A stretch of 64,000 nt of DNA from Bellilinea sp034411135 (GCA_034411135.1 DAOUMN010000042.1:1-64000); one strand, 5' to 3'. Positions 1-8,193 are shown, numbered from the stretch's first letter. The notes: a model not told the origin generated them from the letters alone. Numbers and translations are program-made.

Positions 1-43
1 TGCAAACTTGTGTTGCTAACACGCTCTTCCGCCGCACTCACGG

Positions 44-304
44 TTATCCTCTCACCGCACTCCGCGCTGCATCATAAATGCCGCTAGCAACCAAACCAAG
101 TACTAAACCATATGCCAATGCACCAAACCAGTCAGCAAAAGACACAAGCGGTGCCTGTGCATACCAGTATGCCACACCGATTACAGCACCAATGAGCATG
201 CTAACGGCATTTAATGCTTTGCCCTCTATCCCAAATCGCTTTACCCACTCTACTAGCGCGACAACTAACACAACCAAAGGAATGCCATTCACAACTTGTT
301 CCAT
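44..304 (-). CDS. Holin-like small membrane protein
   Basis: This 86-residue protein has three hydrophobic stretches (about residues 7-20, 32-48 and 60-77) separated by short charged turns and ends in a basic tail. That is the size and layout of a phage holin, which makes the pore that releases endolysin. GAGG lies six bases before the ATG. It directly follows the head-tail adaptor gene with an 8-base gap and is the last gene before the window edge, so it sits where a tail-completion gene is expected. That position is odd for a holin; it could instead be a membrane-bound moron protein. The fold is not specific enough for a firm name. Confidence 0.5.
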   Translation of the reverse strand: MEQVVNGIPLVVLVVALVEWVKRFGIEGKALNAVSMLIGAVIGVAYWYAQAPLVSFADWFGALAYGLVLGLVASGIYDAARSAVRG

Positions 305-312
305 ATTTCACC

Positions 313-669
313 TCATACTTTACTCACCAAAACCCGCAGTGCCGTTTTTGCGCTGCGTTCCAAAATTGCCCCCACCTCATACTGAGTACCTGCAAGCTGC
401 AGCCGATCATCCTGTTGCAAATCAGTATCTGCTGGTAACGTCACTATGTATTCGCCATAAGCCGTGATTGCACCACCTTGCACGACTTCACCAGCCTGGC
501 GCTGACTTGGCGCCAGCCGGCCTTTTGTCGTAGCAACCGTCTGCCAGGCTTCTGTCCAGCCACCAGCGTCATCTGATGTACGTGTCAAACGCTGGATGTA
601 AACTGTGTCCGGCATGTGCAGCTTCTGCGTTTCGCGAATGGATGTAATCTCACTTTCACCGAGCGTCAT
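313..669 (-). CDS. Phage head-tail adaptor protein
   Basis: The 118-residue product resembles the SPP1 gp16 / HK97 head-closure family. It has a short N-terminal tail, then beta-rich sequence starting near MPDTVYIQRL, with a typical 'GGWTEAW' turn and a 'GRLAPS' strand. Such proteins seal the capsid below the connector and dock the tail. The ATG at 669 has AGGA eight bases upstream and overlaps the end of the preceding connector gene by 14 bases, suggesting coupled translation. A second possible start is the Met at residue 19. The palindrome site at 379 lies in this gene and encodes TQY. The assignment rests on length, position after the capsid gene, and family resemblance. Confidence 0.6.
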   Translation of the reverse strand: MTLGESEITSIRETQKLHMPDTVYIQRLTRTSDDAGGWTEAWQTVATTKGRLAPSQRQAGEVVQGGAITAYGEYIVTLPADTDLQQDDRLQLAGTQYEVGAILERSAKTALRVLVSKV

Positions 670-1027
670 CGCTGTTGTCCTTTAACTTTGGATAAGCCTG
701 TGATTTCACCGTATGCAGTGCACGGCGGGAGCGGTAGTATCGCGCTTGTTGCATGGCTTGCTCGTATGCCTGACTGCGCTCAAATGACGCACCATCTGCG
801 GTGAAATCATACTGCCCCGCCAGTCCCGCCGCTTTTTCAGCCCAAACATCAGCCGCCGCCGCATTCAGGTCATAGCGCGGCGTCCATCCATCTTCTTCAG
901 GGAACAACCCGTTGGCATCCGGAAGAGGATACCGCTCAATAATAGATGAAAGGTTGTTGTCGGAATACTCCTCAACAGTTACCCCTGTCATCCTGCGAAC
1001 CACTTGGATGTCCGCCGCGCTGACCAT
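656..1027 (-). CDS. Putative head-tail connector protein
   Basis: This 123-residue, largely helical and acidic protein lies between the major capsid gene and the head-tail adaptor gene. In siphophages with HK97-type heads, that position is held by the gp6-type connector or head-completion protein. The N-terminus (MVSAADIQVVRRMTG) and the helical Ala-rich middle fit a small helical ring protein. I see no catalytic motif. The start is ATG, 22 bases after the capsid stop. The name depends mostly on synteny. Confidence 0.5.
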   Translation of the reverse strand: MVSAADIQVVRRMTGVTVEEYSDNNLSSIIERYPLPDANGLFPEEDGWTPRYDLNAAAADVWAEKAAGLAGQYDFTADGASFERSQAYEQAMQQARYYRSRRALHTVKSQAYPKLKDNSDDAR

Positions 1028-1049
1028 ATATCACCTCAAACTACGGAAA

Positions 1050-2042
1050 CTACGGCACAAGCACCGCGAACGGGAAGCGAGTAGAAGCATTCGAATTGGC
1101 TTTGGTCGCCGGGTTAGGCAGTGCAATACCTATACGCATAACCGCCCGAAGTGCAACCATGTCCTGCTGCGCCAGGTTGTAGATGATGGCATTTGTGTTA
1201 TCAGTAATGACAGCCTCGGTCAACACCTTGTAGGTCACATCCTGACGGATGGAATATACCAGATTCGACCAGTCACCAACGAACATCAGCGCAGACGCCG
1301 GATCAACAGCGTTGTTGCCTGGAAACTCAATAGGCACACCATCGAGCAGATAGCGATTGGGCTCCTGCATCGAGACGGTGAACAGCGGCGCGCCGGCGGG
1401 GACCAAAGCAGTGCCATTGTAAACTTTCTCGCGCAAACCACGCAGTTTGGAGCGCATCGAAAGCGCAGCCACAGCACCGGTCACACGGAACCCGTCCTCT
1501 TCTACCAGGCTAAAGATCCCACCTTCACCAAGCAGAACGTCATATAGGTCTTTTCCAGAACTTTCCGCGGTGGACAGATCAACCTTGTGAGCGGATGGAG
1601 CAGCGCCAAGAATGCCAGCCCCACCCATGTTAGTACTCCAGGATGAAGGAATATTGGTACCAAGCAGAACCGCCTGGTCAATCGCCTGCCCAAATGCTTC
1701 CTCGATGCGCGGACGAATTTCACCCCAAATGTCATAACTTGCATCGTCCAGCACAGCCTCTGGAATTGGAACAATCACGGCAACTTCTTCAGCCACCAGA
1801 TACTTGTTTTGCCAGGCAGCCTCAGAAGTTTGCTTCAAGCCAGTATCTCCGGACACAAAGTAAGCGTTTGGTAAAGCAGACAAAACCGGCACTTTCTGTT
1901 GACCAGAAGCCATGTTTGGTAAGCGCCGCGCCATACTGAGTAAAACAGAACGAGCAACGACACCCTGGATAATCTCGCGAGAGACTTCTTCGGGAATAAG
2001 AGCACCAGCATCGGTGCGGTCAATCAATGAGTTGTAAGGCAT
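1050..2042 (-). CDS. Major capsid protein, HK97 fold
   Basis: The 330-residue product belongs to the HK97-type phage capsid family that forms the icosahedral shell. Family features are the N-terminal 'LIPEEVSREIIQGV' helix, the 'VPVLSALPNAYFV' strand, the long acidic helix 'IRPRIEEAFGQAIDQAVL' leading to 'GTNIPSSW', and a C-terminal 'VLTEAVI...MVALRAVMRIGIALPNP' segment. There is no long N-terminal delta domain; instead a separate scaffold gene lies just upstream in transcription order (2065-2613). The palindrome copy at 1933 falls here in a different reading frame (LLSM) from most copies. The capsid fold call is secure; processing by a protease is not evident. Confidence 0.92.
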   Translation of the reverse strand: MPYNSLIDRTDAGALIPEEVSREIIQGVVARSVLLSMARRLPNMASGQQKVPVLSALPNAYFVSGDTGLKQTSEAAWQNKYLVAEEVAVIVPIPEAVLDDASYDIWGEIRPRIEEAFGQAIDQAVLLGTNIPSSWSTNMGGAGILGAAPSAHKVDLSTAESSGKDLYDVLLGEGGIFSLVEEDGFRVTGAVAALSMRSKLRGLREKVYNGTALVPAGAPLFTVSMQEPNRYLLDGVPIEFPGNNAVDPASALMFVGDWSNLVYSIRQDVTYKVLTEAVITDNTNAIIYNLAQQDMVALRAVMRIGIALPNPATKANSNASTRFPFAVLVP

Positions 2043-2064
2043 CTCAAACCTCCGTTAGGATTGT

Positions 2065-2613
2065 CTATTTGCGACCCGAAGATCGCCGAATAAAATCGTT
2101 CATCGAGTAGTGCGCCTTTCCGCCGGCGCCGTTGCCGGCCCCAGCGCTGCGCGCAAAATTGTTTGCCAGATACGGCTTCTTCTGGATCAAGGTTTTGAGG
2201 AGCGCTTCAATGTTCTTCGGCTTTCCGTCATCGTCGAAATCCACTTCCTTCAGGTCAATCAGTTTCCACGCCGCTTCCGGGTCAACGATTCCAAGTTTTG
2301 CAGCGACATTCTCGATATGACGCTGAAGCATGATTTCCTGACGCTCACGCTCCCAATCCGCCTGCGCCCGCTCCAGCTCCGACAGGCGCTTTTGCAATCG
2401 TTCTTGCTCAGTCATCTTGGCCTCTTCATCAGCCTTGACTTTGCTTTCAAGCTCGCGCAGGCGTTTGCGGTATTCAGCCGCTTCTGCTCGCAATTTGCGC
2501 ACATACTCAGTATCAAAGCGTTCTTGCTCCTCCACCACCTGGGCTTCGGGCTGCTGTGCAACCTCCTGGGTTGCGCCTTCTGTGACCACCTGGGTCTTGG
2601 ATTCGTCAGACAT
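2065..2613 (-). CDS. Phage scaffolding protein
   Basis: This 182-residue protein is highly charged. A long coiled-coil (about residues 35-110, rich in Glu, Arg, Lys and Leu) is followed by a small C-terminal domain with a Gly/Ala-rich stretch and the tail 'SMNDFIRRSSGRK'. That is the architecture of siphophage scaffold proteins (GP20 / DUF4355 type), which template capsid assembly and are then lost or degraded. It is transcribed immediately before the capsid gene, with a 22-base gap. The palindrome copy at 2503 encodes DTEY at the start of the coiled coil. Confidence 0.82.
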   Translation of the reverse strand: MSDESKTQVVTEGATQEVAQQPEAQVVEEQERFDTEYVRKLRAEAAEYRKRLRELESKVKADEEAKMTEQERLQKRLSELERAQADWERERQEIMLQRHIENVAAKLGIVDPEAAWKLIDLKEVDFDDDGKPKNIEALLKTLIQKKPYLANNFARSAGAGNGAGGKAHYSMNDFIRRSSGRK

Positions 2614-2619
2614 CGTTCA

Positions 2620-2934
2620 TCACTCCGCCATTCTTTTGATGGATTCTGGAGGTTCTTCCTCTAGTTCTCGATACAACCGCAACAGCGCCCGCGCCGCTCT
2701 GCGCTTCTCTTCCGGAGACGCCTTCACGCCTCCCCGCGCACCAGCCAGTGCAGCCGCGGCTGCATGTACCCCATTCCGATTCAGCGTGCCGTCCGGCTCA
2801 CGCACCGGTAACTTTGCCTGCACTTTTGCCGTGTACTCCGACTTTGGCGGTTTAATCAAGCACGCCTCGTACCACTGCTCTAACGTGTAGTCGCTCTCTT
2901 CAAATCTTGACCAAGGTTTATCGCTCACCGCCAT
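2620..2934 (-). CDS. Small phage protein, DUF6582-like
   Basis: The 104-residue product has a C-terminal half resembling DUF6582: 'KLPVREPDGTLNRNGVHAA', then alternating Ala-rich helices and 'SPEEKRRAARALLRLYREL'. In other phages this segment is often attached to prohead-protease or XkdF-like proteins, where it may be a small helical accessory domain. Here it stands alone, directly before the scaffold gene. GAGG lies about five bases before the ATG. The role is unknown; a capsid-assembly accessory is the likeliest reading from position. Confidence 0.55.
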   Translation of the reverse strand: MAVSDKPWSRFEESDYTLEQWYEACLIKPPKSEYTAKVQAKLPVREPDGTLNRNGVHAAAAALAGARGGVKASPEEKRRAARALLRLYRELEEEPPESIKRMAE

Positions 2935-3046
2935 CGTAACCTCAGTTCATACTCAGTACCCATGCTCCACCGTGGTAATCGTGTGTCATCGCCAGCATCC
3001 GTTCCCACGTCCACAAAACTTCAGTGTCAAGAGAAATCGTCCACAT

Positions 3047-3090
3047 AAACAAAACCCGGAAACAACGCCTTTCGGCATTGCTCCGGGTTC
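3047..3090 (-). terminator. Terminator in leader of scaffold/capsid operon
   Basis: On the minus strand an 8-bp stem (3082-3089 with 3053-3060) carries an inner GCC/GGC stem with a GAAA loop and is followed by TTTTGTTT. It lies 25-30 bases after a predicted transcription start and well before the first gene of the operon at 2934, so it should stop most transcripts unless overcome. The sequence is clearly related to the hairpin at 8104-8144. Confidence 0.7.
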
Positions 3091-3119
3091 AACTCCCAGC
3101 CAAGCAATTATTCAATCAA

Positions 3120-3149
3120 ATTATAGCACAATTTTTCAATGTTTTTCAA
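3120..3149 (-). promoter_or_regulatory. Promoter for scaffold/capsid operon
   Basis: The minus strand has a -35 box TTGAAA (3144-3149), an 18-base spacer and a perfect -10 box TATAAT (3120-3125), giving a start near 3113. It overlaps the 3' end of the upstream 63-aa gene, and a palindrome copy (3149-3159) abuts the -35 box. The transcript meets a terminator about 30 bases downstream. Confidence 0.65.
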
Positions 3150-3337
3150 TACTCAGTAGACTTTTTTTTCAACGCCATTTCGAGCATGACCAGACTCTCG
3201 CCCTCTCCTAACAGTTGCTTATCATCTGGATGACGCTTCAACCAGGCAGCCAGTTTCTTGCGCGCTTCTTTCACTTCATCAAGCGTTTTGGCACGCAATA
3301 TCAATTGGCGTAACTGTTCGCGCTCCACATTTTCCAT
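3146..3337 (-). CDS. Small helical protein downstream of MuF gene
   Basis: This 63-residue, highly charged and helical protein starts MENVEREQLRQ and ends TEY. I chose the ATG at 3337, which has AGGAAAG about six bases upstream, rather than an earlier TTG at 3355. It begins just two bases after the stop of the MuF-type gene, so the two are surely co-translated. No family is recognised. Because MuF proteins with toxin-like tails are often followed by a small immunity gene, that is one possible role, but the sequence gives no direct support. The palindrome copy at 3149 forms its last codons. Confidence 0.55.
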   Translation of the reverse strand: MENVEREQLRQLILRAKTLDEVKEARKKLAAWLKRHPDDKQLLGEGESLVMLEMALKKKSTEY

Positions 3338-3339
3338 AT

Positions 3340-4968
3340 CTACTTTCCTATCCAAAAAGACAAAATATTTGCAACCTCATAATAATCTTTCTCAGAAAAA
3401 AGGTCAAGCAAAACGGATACTCTCTGTGACAAATCAGTTTTCAACAACATAAGATAAAAATCTAATTCTGAAAATTCTGTTCTAGAGCGAATGTTTTCAA
3501 GTGCATCAACAAATTCTTGGTAACTGCCATGATGACCAGGATATTCTGGATAAACCATCCCGCCAATTGTACGCGCTAATCCTTCAACCGTCCCCTCTTC
3601 CAGCATACGATACTGTTGGTACAACTTCTCTGTCAAACCATTCGAACGTCCATGTAATAACTCATGAATCAACGTATGAATGTCACTATCATCGCGTAAC
3701 CAAATATTACAATTCCATTCTTTTGCGCCCCAGGCATCCGGCAAACTACTACGCGATTTGATAAAAATTTTGCCGCTCCACTTTTGTTCACCACCAACAA
3801 TTTCTTGCATTCTAGCATCAATCTCTTTGGCAATTTTTTCTACTTCTTCACGAGTTTTGCCAAACACCTTTTTCTTTGGAGCAATCAAATACTTTCTTGC
3901 ATCAATTCCTAACTCCGCCAGGCTCTTCTCATATCTGTGCGTCCCCCACTCTTTCGACCGCTTTCGCCCAACAAAATCACTCAAACTTAATGTCCCCTTT
4001 CGCTTTCCCTCTCGCCATGCCGCCCACTTCGCCGGCCCCAAAATCCCGATCTGCTTCTCCGCCGGCAATTTATCAAACAGCAGCACGCCTGGTTCAATTT
4101 CCGGATTCGTGTCTGGAACATCAGACAGGTCAATTCCGTACTGTTTCCCAATTTCCGCCCAGGTATGAGTTTTGGGTATCATCGCGCATCTGCAATTTGG
4201 ATGTCCATCAAGAATTTCTGTTACCTTGTGCTCAGTTCCGTGCATTGCCCAGCAAGCAGCACACGTCCGTTCATCCGTTGCGCTGTGCCACACCCAGCCC
4301 TTCACGATGTCACCGTTCGCCTGGTAACTTGCGCGCATTGCTTCGCGGTGCGCCCGCAGTGTTTCCGTCCGCGCAATCGTCAGCGCCCTGCTCAGTGTCG
4401 TACCCAACACCTGGCGCATAACTCGCGCAACCTCACGCGGATTTTGTCCAGCAATAATGCCCTGCACAAGAGCATCTTCGGCAGATTGCGCACCGCTTTC
4501 AGATATGCTCATCAAGAGCCGATGCAGAGGACTGTCTGCCTGGGTCATACCGAGCATCGTTTGCACAACCGCGCGGTCAATCCTGTTCCAGTCAATCGTC
4601 AGACCCGGCGGCGGATTACCCAGAGCCAATCGCGCTAACCGTTCCGCCTGTTCCTCGGCTGTGCGGACGGCTTCAATCTGTTCCTCGCGCACTTTTGCTT
4701 CAGCGTACTGTGCAAATGTCTGTAATTCCCGAAGCACCTGATTCCGGAACGCCCTCGCCCGGTTGTACTGGTAAATCCAGTCTTTCCCTGGTTCCTCGCC
4801 TCGTGCCTTCATTGCTTCATACTCAGTATGCAAGCGCTCTAACTCCGCCCGGATGCGCTTCCACACTTCACCGTAGACGCGCACAATTTCACTTGCCGCC
4901 GCGCGTTCGCGCCTCAGCAAATCTCGTCGGAAGCGTTCTATCGCATCATAAATTTCGCCATCCGGCAT
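3340..4968 (-). CDS. MuF-type minor head protein with metallopeptidase-like tail
   Basis: The 542-residue protein combines two parts. Residues about 1-280 match the Mu gpF / SPP1 gp7 head-morphogenesis family: a long coiled helical region, the helix 'ALTIARTETLRAHREAMR', then 'DERTCAACWAMHG' and 'HPNCRC', the usual Cys/His pairs. The last 210 residues are not capsid sequence and include 'HTLIHELLHGRSN' (HExxH at about 435-439) with acidic residues at 457-462, the pattern of a zinc metallopeptidase. The DNA for this tail (3340-3920) is visibly richer in A/T than the rest of the gene, suggesting separate acquisition. MuF proteins enter or line the virion, so the tail may be delivered to the host cell. 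The gene overlaps the portal stop by one base (TAATG). Confidence 0.85.
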   Translation of the reverse strand: MPDGEIYDAIERFRRDLLRRERAAASEIVRVYGEVWKRIRAELERLHTEYEAMKARGEEPGKDWIYQYNRARAFRNQVLRELQTFAQYAEAKVREEQIEAVRTAEEQAERLARLALGNPPPGLTIDWNRIDRAVVQTMLGMTQADSPLHRLLMSISESGAQSAEDALVQGIIAGQNPREVARVMRQVLGTTLSRALTIARTETLRAHREAMRASYQANGDIVKGWVWHSATDERTCAACWAMHGTEHKVTEILDGHPNCRCAMIPKTHTWAEIGKQYGIDLSDVPDTNPEIEPGVLLFDKLPAEKQIGILGPAKWAAWREGKRKGTLSLSDFVGRKRSKEWGTHRYEKSLAELGIDARKYLIAPKKKVFGKTREEVEKIAKEIDARMQEIVGGEQKWSGKIFIKSRSSLPDAWGAKEWNCNIWLRDDSDIHTLIHELLHGRSNGLTEKLYQQYRMLEEGTVEGLARTIGGMVYPEYPGHHGSYQEFVDALENIRSRTEFSELDFYLMLLKTDLSQRVSVLLDLFSEKDYYEVANILSFWIGK

Positions 4969-6287
4969 TATTGTCCTCGATCAAATGCTGCCAGAAGCTG
5001 CTCGCCAAGACTGTCACTGCTCACTTGTTTCGCTTCACGCAGATCGTCAATTTCTGCCTGCGTCCAGCCTTCCCGCTTCAGACTGACCTCCAACGGAATG
5101 CCGGCTTGAATGTCCATCAAGCGAATCCTCGCGCTGACCTCCGGCTGGACGGTCTGCACATTCAGCCAGTTCACTACTACATCCTGTGCGATCACATCAG
5201 CTCCGGCCACTTGCAGAGCAAATGCTATTACTTCTCGCCATACCGGTTCAAATCGCTCAATTCTGTCACGCACTTTGAAATTCAACGGGGCTTCCATCGC
5301 CACAAGAGCATCACCCGATGGATGGCCACCCTTTGTGTAGAAATAATGCAACGGGACCCGGGTAATCCGGCTAATGTCTGCTGCCAGTCTTTCAACTGCA
5401 TCTAGGTAATTGCTCAGGTCCGTCGGGCTGAACTCGCCAACCTGGGAAGCCTGCCCCACGCCGTCACCGGCTGGAATATGCCAGATTTCGTTTGGTGCAT
5501 TTTTCAGGATGCTCACATCTGCATTGCTGATAATCCACCGCTGGCGGAATGCGCCGTACTCCGCCGCTACCATCATATCGGTCAGTAGTTTGTTGATACC
5601 GTTCTGGATGGGAATCACGTCATACAGGTCACCTTGCAAAAAGCGTTCGCGCAGTTTGAAGTGGAAAACCGGGATTCTCCCAAAAGGATTAATGGCTTTC
5701 CCCTCCGGATACTCAGTATCATCCGGAACAAACGCCTGCCACGTGCCCACGCTGGCCGCTTTCTGTTTGGTTCGGTAGTACTCCAGGCGATCCGGATAGT
5801 ACAGAATCATCCGGTAGCACTCATCATCTTCGTTGACCCACATCTTCGCCGCCATGCGCATCTGGCGCGGATGGTCCTGGTGATAAAACGCATGGCACAG
5901 GCGCGGGTCGTTGTAGTAAATCTCCACCTCACCGGTTTCGGCATCTGGCCAGACAATCAAATAAGCCTCACCGGTGATCAGCGCTGCCTCATGGACATCA
6001 TCGGAAATAATGGTCAAGCGATTATCAGCCCAAATTTGATGAAGTGTTTCCTGAAAGTCTTCCGGAACCGTCATGTCACCGATTTGAATGCGCTCTTTGA
6101 CTGCATCAATGACCAATCGGCACCAGTTTTCTGTAAAACGCACCTGGGCCCCCTTGAAGATATCCCTCAACCGCTCATTTGCATACACAAGCGGTTGATT
6201 GCCATCGTAATAGGCAAAGGCATCCGTATGTGCCGGACGTTTTGCCATAATTGCCTCATAAGCCATCTGTAAATCACTTTTACTCAT
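4968..6287 (-). CDS. Phage portal protein
   Basis: The 439-residue product is an SPP1 gp6-type portal, the dodecameric ring through which DNA is packaged and which binds the terminase. Typical stretches are 'YYDGNQPLVYANERLRDIF', 'ENWCRLVIDAVKERI', 'YEYYRTKQK'-like wing sequence, 'HFKLRERFLQGDLYDVIPIQNGINK' (split here), and the C-terminal 'GDALVAMEAPL' and 'LREAKQ' helices. I chose ATG 6287, which overlaps the terminase stop as ATGA with GGAG upstream; an in-frame TTG nine bases earlier is less likely. The palindrome occurs in it once (5709, DTEY). Confidence 0.9.
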   Translation of the reverse strand: MSKSDLQMAYEAIMAKRPAHTDAFAYYDGNQPLVYANERLRDIFKGAQVRFTENWCRLVIDAVKERIQIGDMTVPEDFQETLHQIWADNRLTIISDDVHEAALITGEAYLIVWPDAETGEVEIYYNDPRLCHAFYHQDHPRQMRMAAKMWVNEDDECYRMILYYPDRLEYYRTKQKAASVGTWQAFVPDDTEYPEGKAINPFGRIPVFHFKLRERFLQGDLYDVIPIQNGINKLLTDMMVAAEYGAFRQRWIISNADVSILKNAPNEIWHIPAGDGVGQASQVGEFSPTDLSNYLDAVERLAADISRITRVPLHYFYTKGGHPSGDALVAMEAPLNFKVRDRIERFEPVWREVIAFALQVAGADVIAQDVVVNWLNVQTVQPEVSARIRLMDIQAGIPLEVSLKREGWTQAEIDDLREAKQVSSDSLGEQLLAAFDRGQ

Positions 6288-7645
6288 CCCTGCCAACTCC
6301 TTGCCGACATAATCACAATATTCAAAGCATTGAACGCTCCAGTACTTGCATCCATGATGTCATCGTGCTGAAGGTCGGGCTGTCCATGCATATGATTGAG
6401 CCATTCCTCATTCCATGTACCCTCAACCAACGAAATATTTCCCGCTTCAGCCTGCGCGCTCATGGCACGAGCACGGGCGATTTTGTCACCCTGGCTGACA
6501 ACCGCTCGCGCGTCTAGCCCGGAAAGCAGTTGCACCAGCCGGGCCGCCTCGCGTTTGGACGCCGATCCAGGTTCTTGTTCCCACCGCACCATGAACATCG
6601 ATCCTTCCTTCTTCGCCCGCTCTGCCATCTGGCGGCTGAGATTGACGAAAGCCCGCTCCACTTCCGCGGGACCGGCGCGAAACGCCTGACAATCCAGCAC
6701 GTACCACCGACCGCCGACCTTACGAAGCGTTACGGCAGCGGTATAGTCAGGATCGGTTTTTGCCAAACTCTTCTCCGTTGCGGCAAAGTCCCAGAAAATA
6801 CAGGTCTGCCCACCTGCTGGAGCAGCCGGGACAATTGAGAACCACATCCGATTGAACACCTTACCGGCGCTTGGCTTCACCTTCCAGTTACCCAACAGCA
6901 GTCGCTCTCTGTCCACCTGGGGCAATCCCTTCAGATTCGCCAGATAGCCAGGGTCTTTGTCCATCAAAATCCCGTTGTCGTAAATGCTGGCAGGAATAAA
7001 CGTCATAGACTTCGGAGGAATATCAGGGTACTGAGTAACAAGCGAAGCCGAGTCATCTGCCCACTCAATACGATCACCCACACGCACGAACCAACGCAAT
7101 TTACCGCCCCGATCTGAAACAGGGTATCCATCTTCACCAATCCACCAATCCAGCAGATTAGCAAGCCAGCCAGGCTCAGGGTTGCAAGTGGCACGCACGT
7201 AAGGCTTCACGCCGCAAGTAGACCGGTTTCGCGAAAGCATGTACCAGAACTGCGGTTCCGTAAACGTTTCCAACTGGTCAAACTCAATCAGGGCAATCTG
7301 TGCACCGCGCCAGGCTGATAGATCTGTTTCATACTGCAAGTGGGCAAATGATACCCGTGCTCCAGACGGAAACGTCCAGCGCATATCGTTTTTGTTGAAT
7401 GTTGCACCAAAGAGAGGATAAAGGCGCATGCTTTCATCAAGAAGCCCCTTTTCCTTTGTAATCTCCGGCATGGTGCGCCGGAAAATCACCGCGCCAAAAT
7501 CTGGATTGTTGATGTGATAAAGCGGCTCAAGCAAAAGCGCAAACGTCTTTCCTCCGCCTGCCCCGCCACCAAAGATGGCAATATCAGCGCGTGAGCTGAG
7601 AAAGATTTCCTGTTTTTTCTGAGGTCGAATTTCAATCAATTCCAT
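6284..7645 (-). CDS. Terminase large subunit
   Basis: This 453-residue protein is the ATP-driven packaging motor and nuclease. The N-terminal ATPase has Walker A 'GGGAGGGKT' at about residues 27-35, an adenine-motif-like 'FRRTMPE' region, and Walker B 'IALIEFDQ'. The C-terminal RNase H-like nuclease starts at 'CIFWDFAATEKS' and supplies later acidic residues in 'QHDDIMDA'. The start chosen is ATG 7645 (MELIEIRPQKK); the longer frame to 7699 lies wholly within the small-subunit gene and has no family likeness. The gene overlaps the small-subunit gene by 14 bases. The palindrome copy at 7028 encodes TQY. Confidence 0.93.
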   Translation of the reverse strand: MELIEIRPQKKQEIFLSSRADIAIFGGGAGGGKTFALLLEPLYHINNPDFGAVIFRRTMPEITKEKGLLDESMRLYPLFGATFNKNDMRWTFPSGARVSFAHLQYETDLSAWRGAQIALIEFDQLETFTEPQFWYMLSRNRSTCGVKPYVRATCNPEPGWLANLLDWWIGEDGYPVSDRGGKLRWFVRVGDRIEWADDSASLVTQYPDIPPKSMTFIPASIYDNGILMDKDPGYLANLKGLPQVDRERLLLGNWKVKPSAGKVFNRMWFSIVPAAPAGGQTCIFWDFAATEKSLAKTDPDYTAAVTLRKVGGRWYVLDCQAFRAGPAEVERAFVNLSRQMAERAKKEGSMFMVRWEQEPGSASKREAARLVQLLSGLDARAVVSQGDKIARARAMSAQAEAGNISLVEGTWNEEWLNHMHGQPDLQHDDIMDASTGAFNALNIVIMSARSWQG

Positions 7646-8087
7646 CTTTTTGTGGCAGGTAAATACTGACCTGTGTTTGCATCTGGTTTTGCTGCACACG
7701 ATCTACAAGCAGCCCCTGTGATTTTGCAATAATGTTTAACGCCTGCTGTGCATCATGCAATTCAATTTGCCACCCGAGTCGCGTCTTTGTAATGCGCTTG
7801 ATCAGGTAGCCATATTTCTGTACCATGTCCCAGTTTGGTTCGCCATTTAAACGCAGAAACAAACTGATATCTGCCCGCGCCTGTTGTGCCAGACGCGCAA
7901 TCACCTCATCCGCTGTCATGGAAATTTGCCGCATTCGTTCAGAAATGACAGCAGAAACACTCGGCATTTTCAGAAGCGCCGGCCCTTGCTTGTTAGGGTA
8001 TTTGTATCCAGCTTCTTGTGCCGCCCTGGTTGCATTCCAGGTCGCCAGATATGCCTCAATAAATCTCTGCTGCTTTTTCGTCACCAT
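7632..8087 (-). CDS. Terminase small subunit
   Basis: The 151-residue product matches the Terminase_2 family, which binds the packaging site and hands DNA to the large subunit. The N-terminus reads 'TKKQQRFIEAYLATWNATRAA', the usual helix-turn-helix start, followed by 'AAQEAGYKYPNKQGPALLK' and 'VSAVISERM'. The C-terminal half is helical and ends in a short beta segment. It opens the head operon, about 17 bases after a terminator-like hairpin and 70-75 bases after a predicted promoter. The overlap with the large subunit suggests translational coupling. Confidence 0.9.
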   Translation of the reverse strand: MVTKKQQRFIEAYLATWNATRAAQEAGYKYPNKQGPALLKMPSVSAVISERMRQISMTADEVIARLAQQARADISLFLRLNGEPNWDMVQKYGYLIKRITKTRLGWQIELHDAQQALNIIAKSQGLLVDRVQQNQMQTQVSIYLPQKDGID

Positions 8088-8103
8088 ACCAAGTTATACC
8101 CAG

Positions 8104-8144
8104 AAAACAAAAACCCGAAGACAGCTTTTACACTGCTCCGGGTC
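8104..8144 (-). terminator. Terminator in leader of terminase operon
   Basis: The minus strand forms a stem of ACCCG (8139-8143) with CGGGT (8113-8117), extended inward by an AGCAG/CTGT-type arm, and is followed by TTTTTGTTTT. It lies between a predicted promoter and the terminase genes. It shares GACCCGGAGCA and CGGGTTTT-GTTT with the hairpin at 3047-3090, so the two are related copies. Confidence 0.65.
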
Positions 8145-8166
8145 AAACGCCTCGCAAGCTACTTAT

Positions 8167-8193
8167 ATTATACATCAGTGGAACTAAAATCAA
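8167..8193 (-). promoter_or_regulatory. Promoter for terminase operon
   Basis: The minus strand carries a perfect -10 box TATAAT (8167-8172), preceded directly by TG, with a weaker -35 (TTGATT at 15 bases, or ATTGAT at 16). The start would be near 8160, about 16 bases before the terminator hairpin begins. It overlaps the 3' end of the preceding small gene. Confidence 0.5.
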
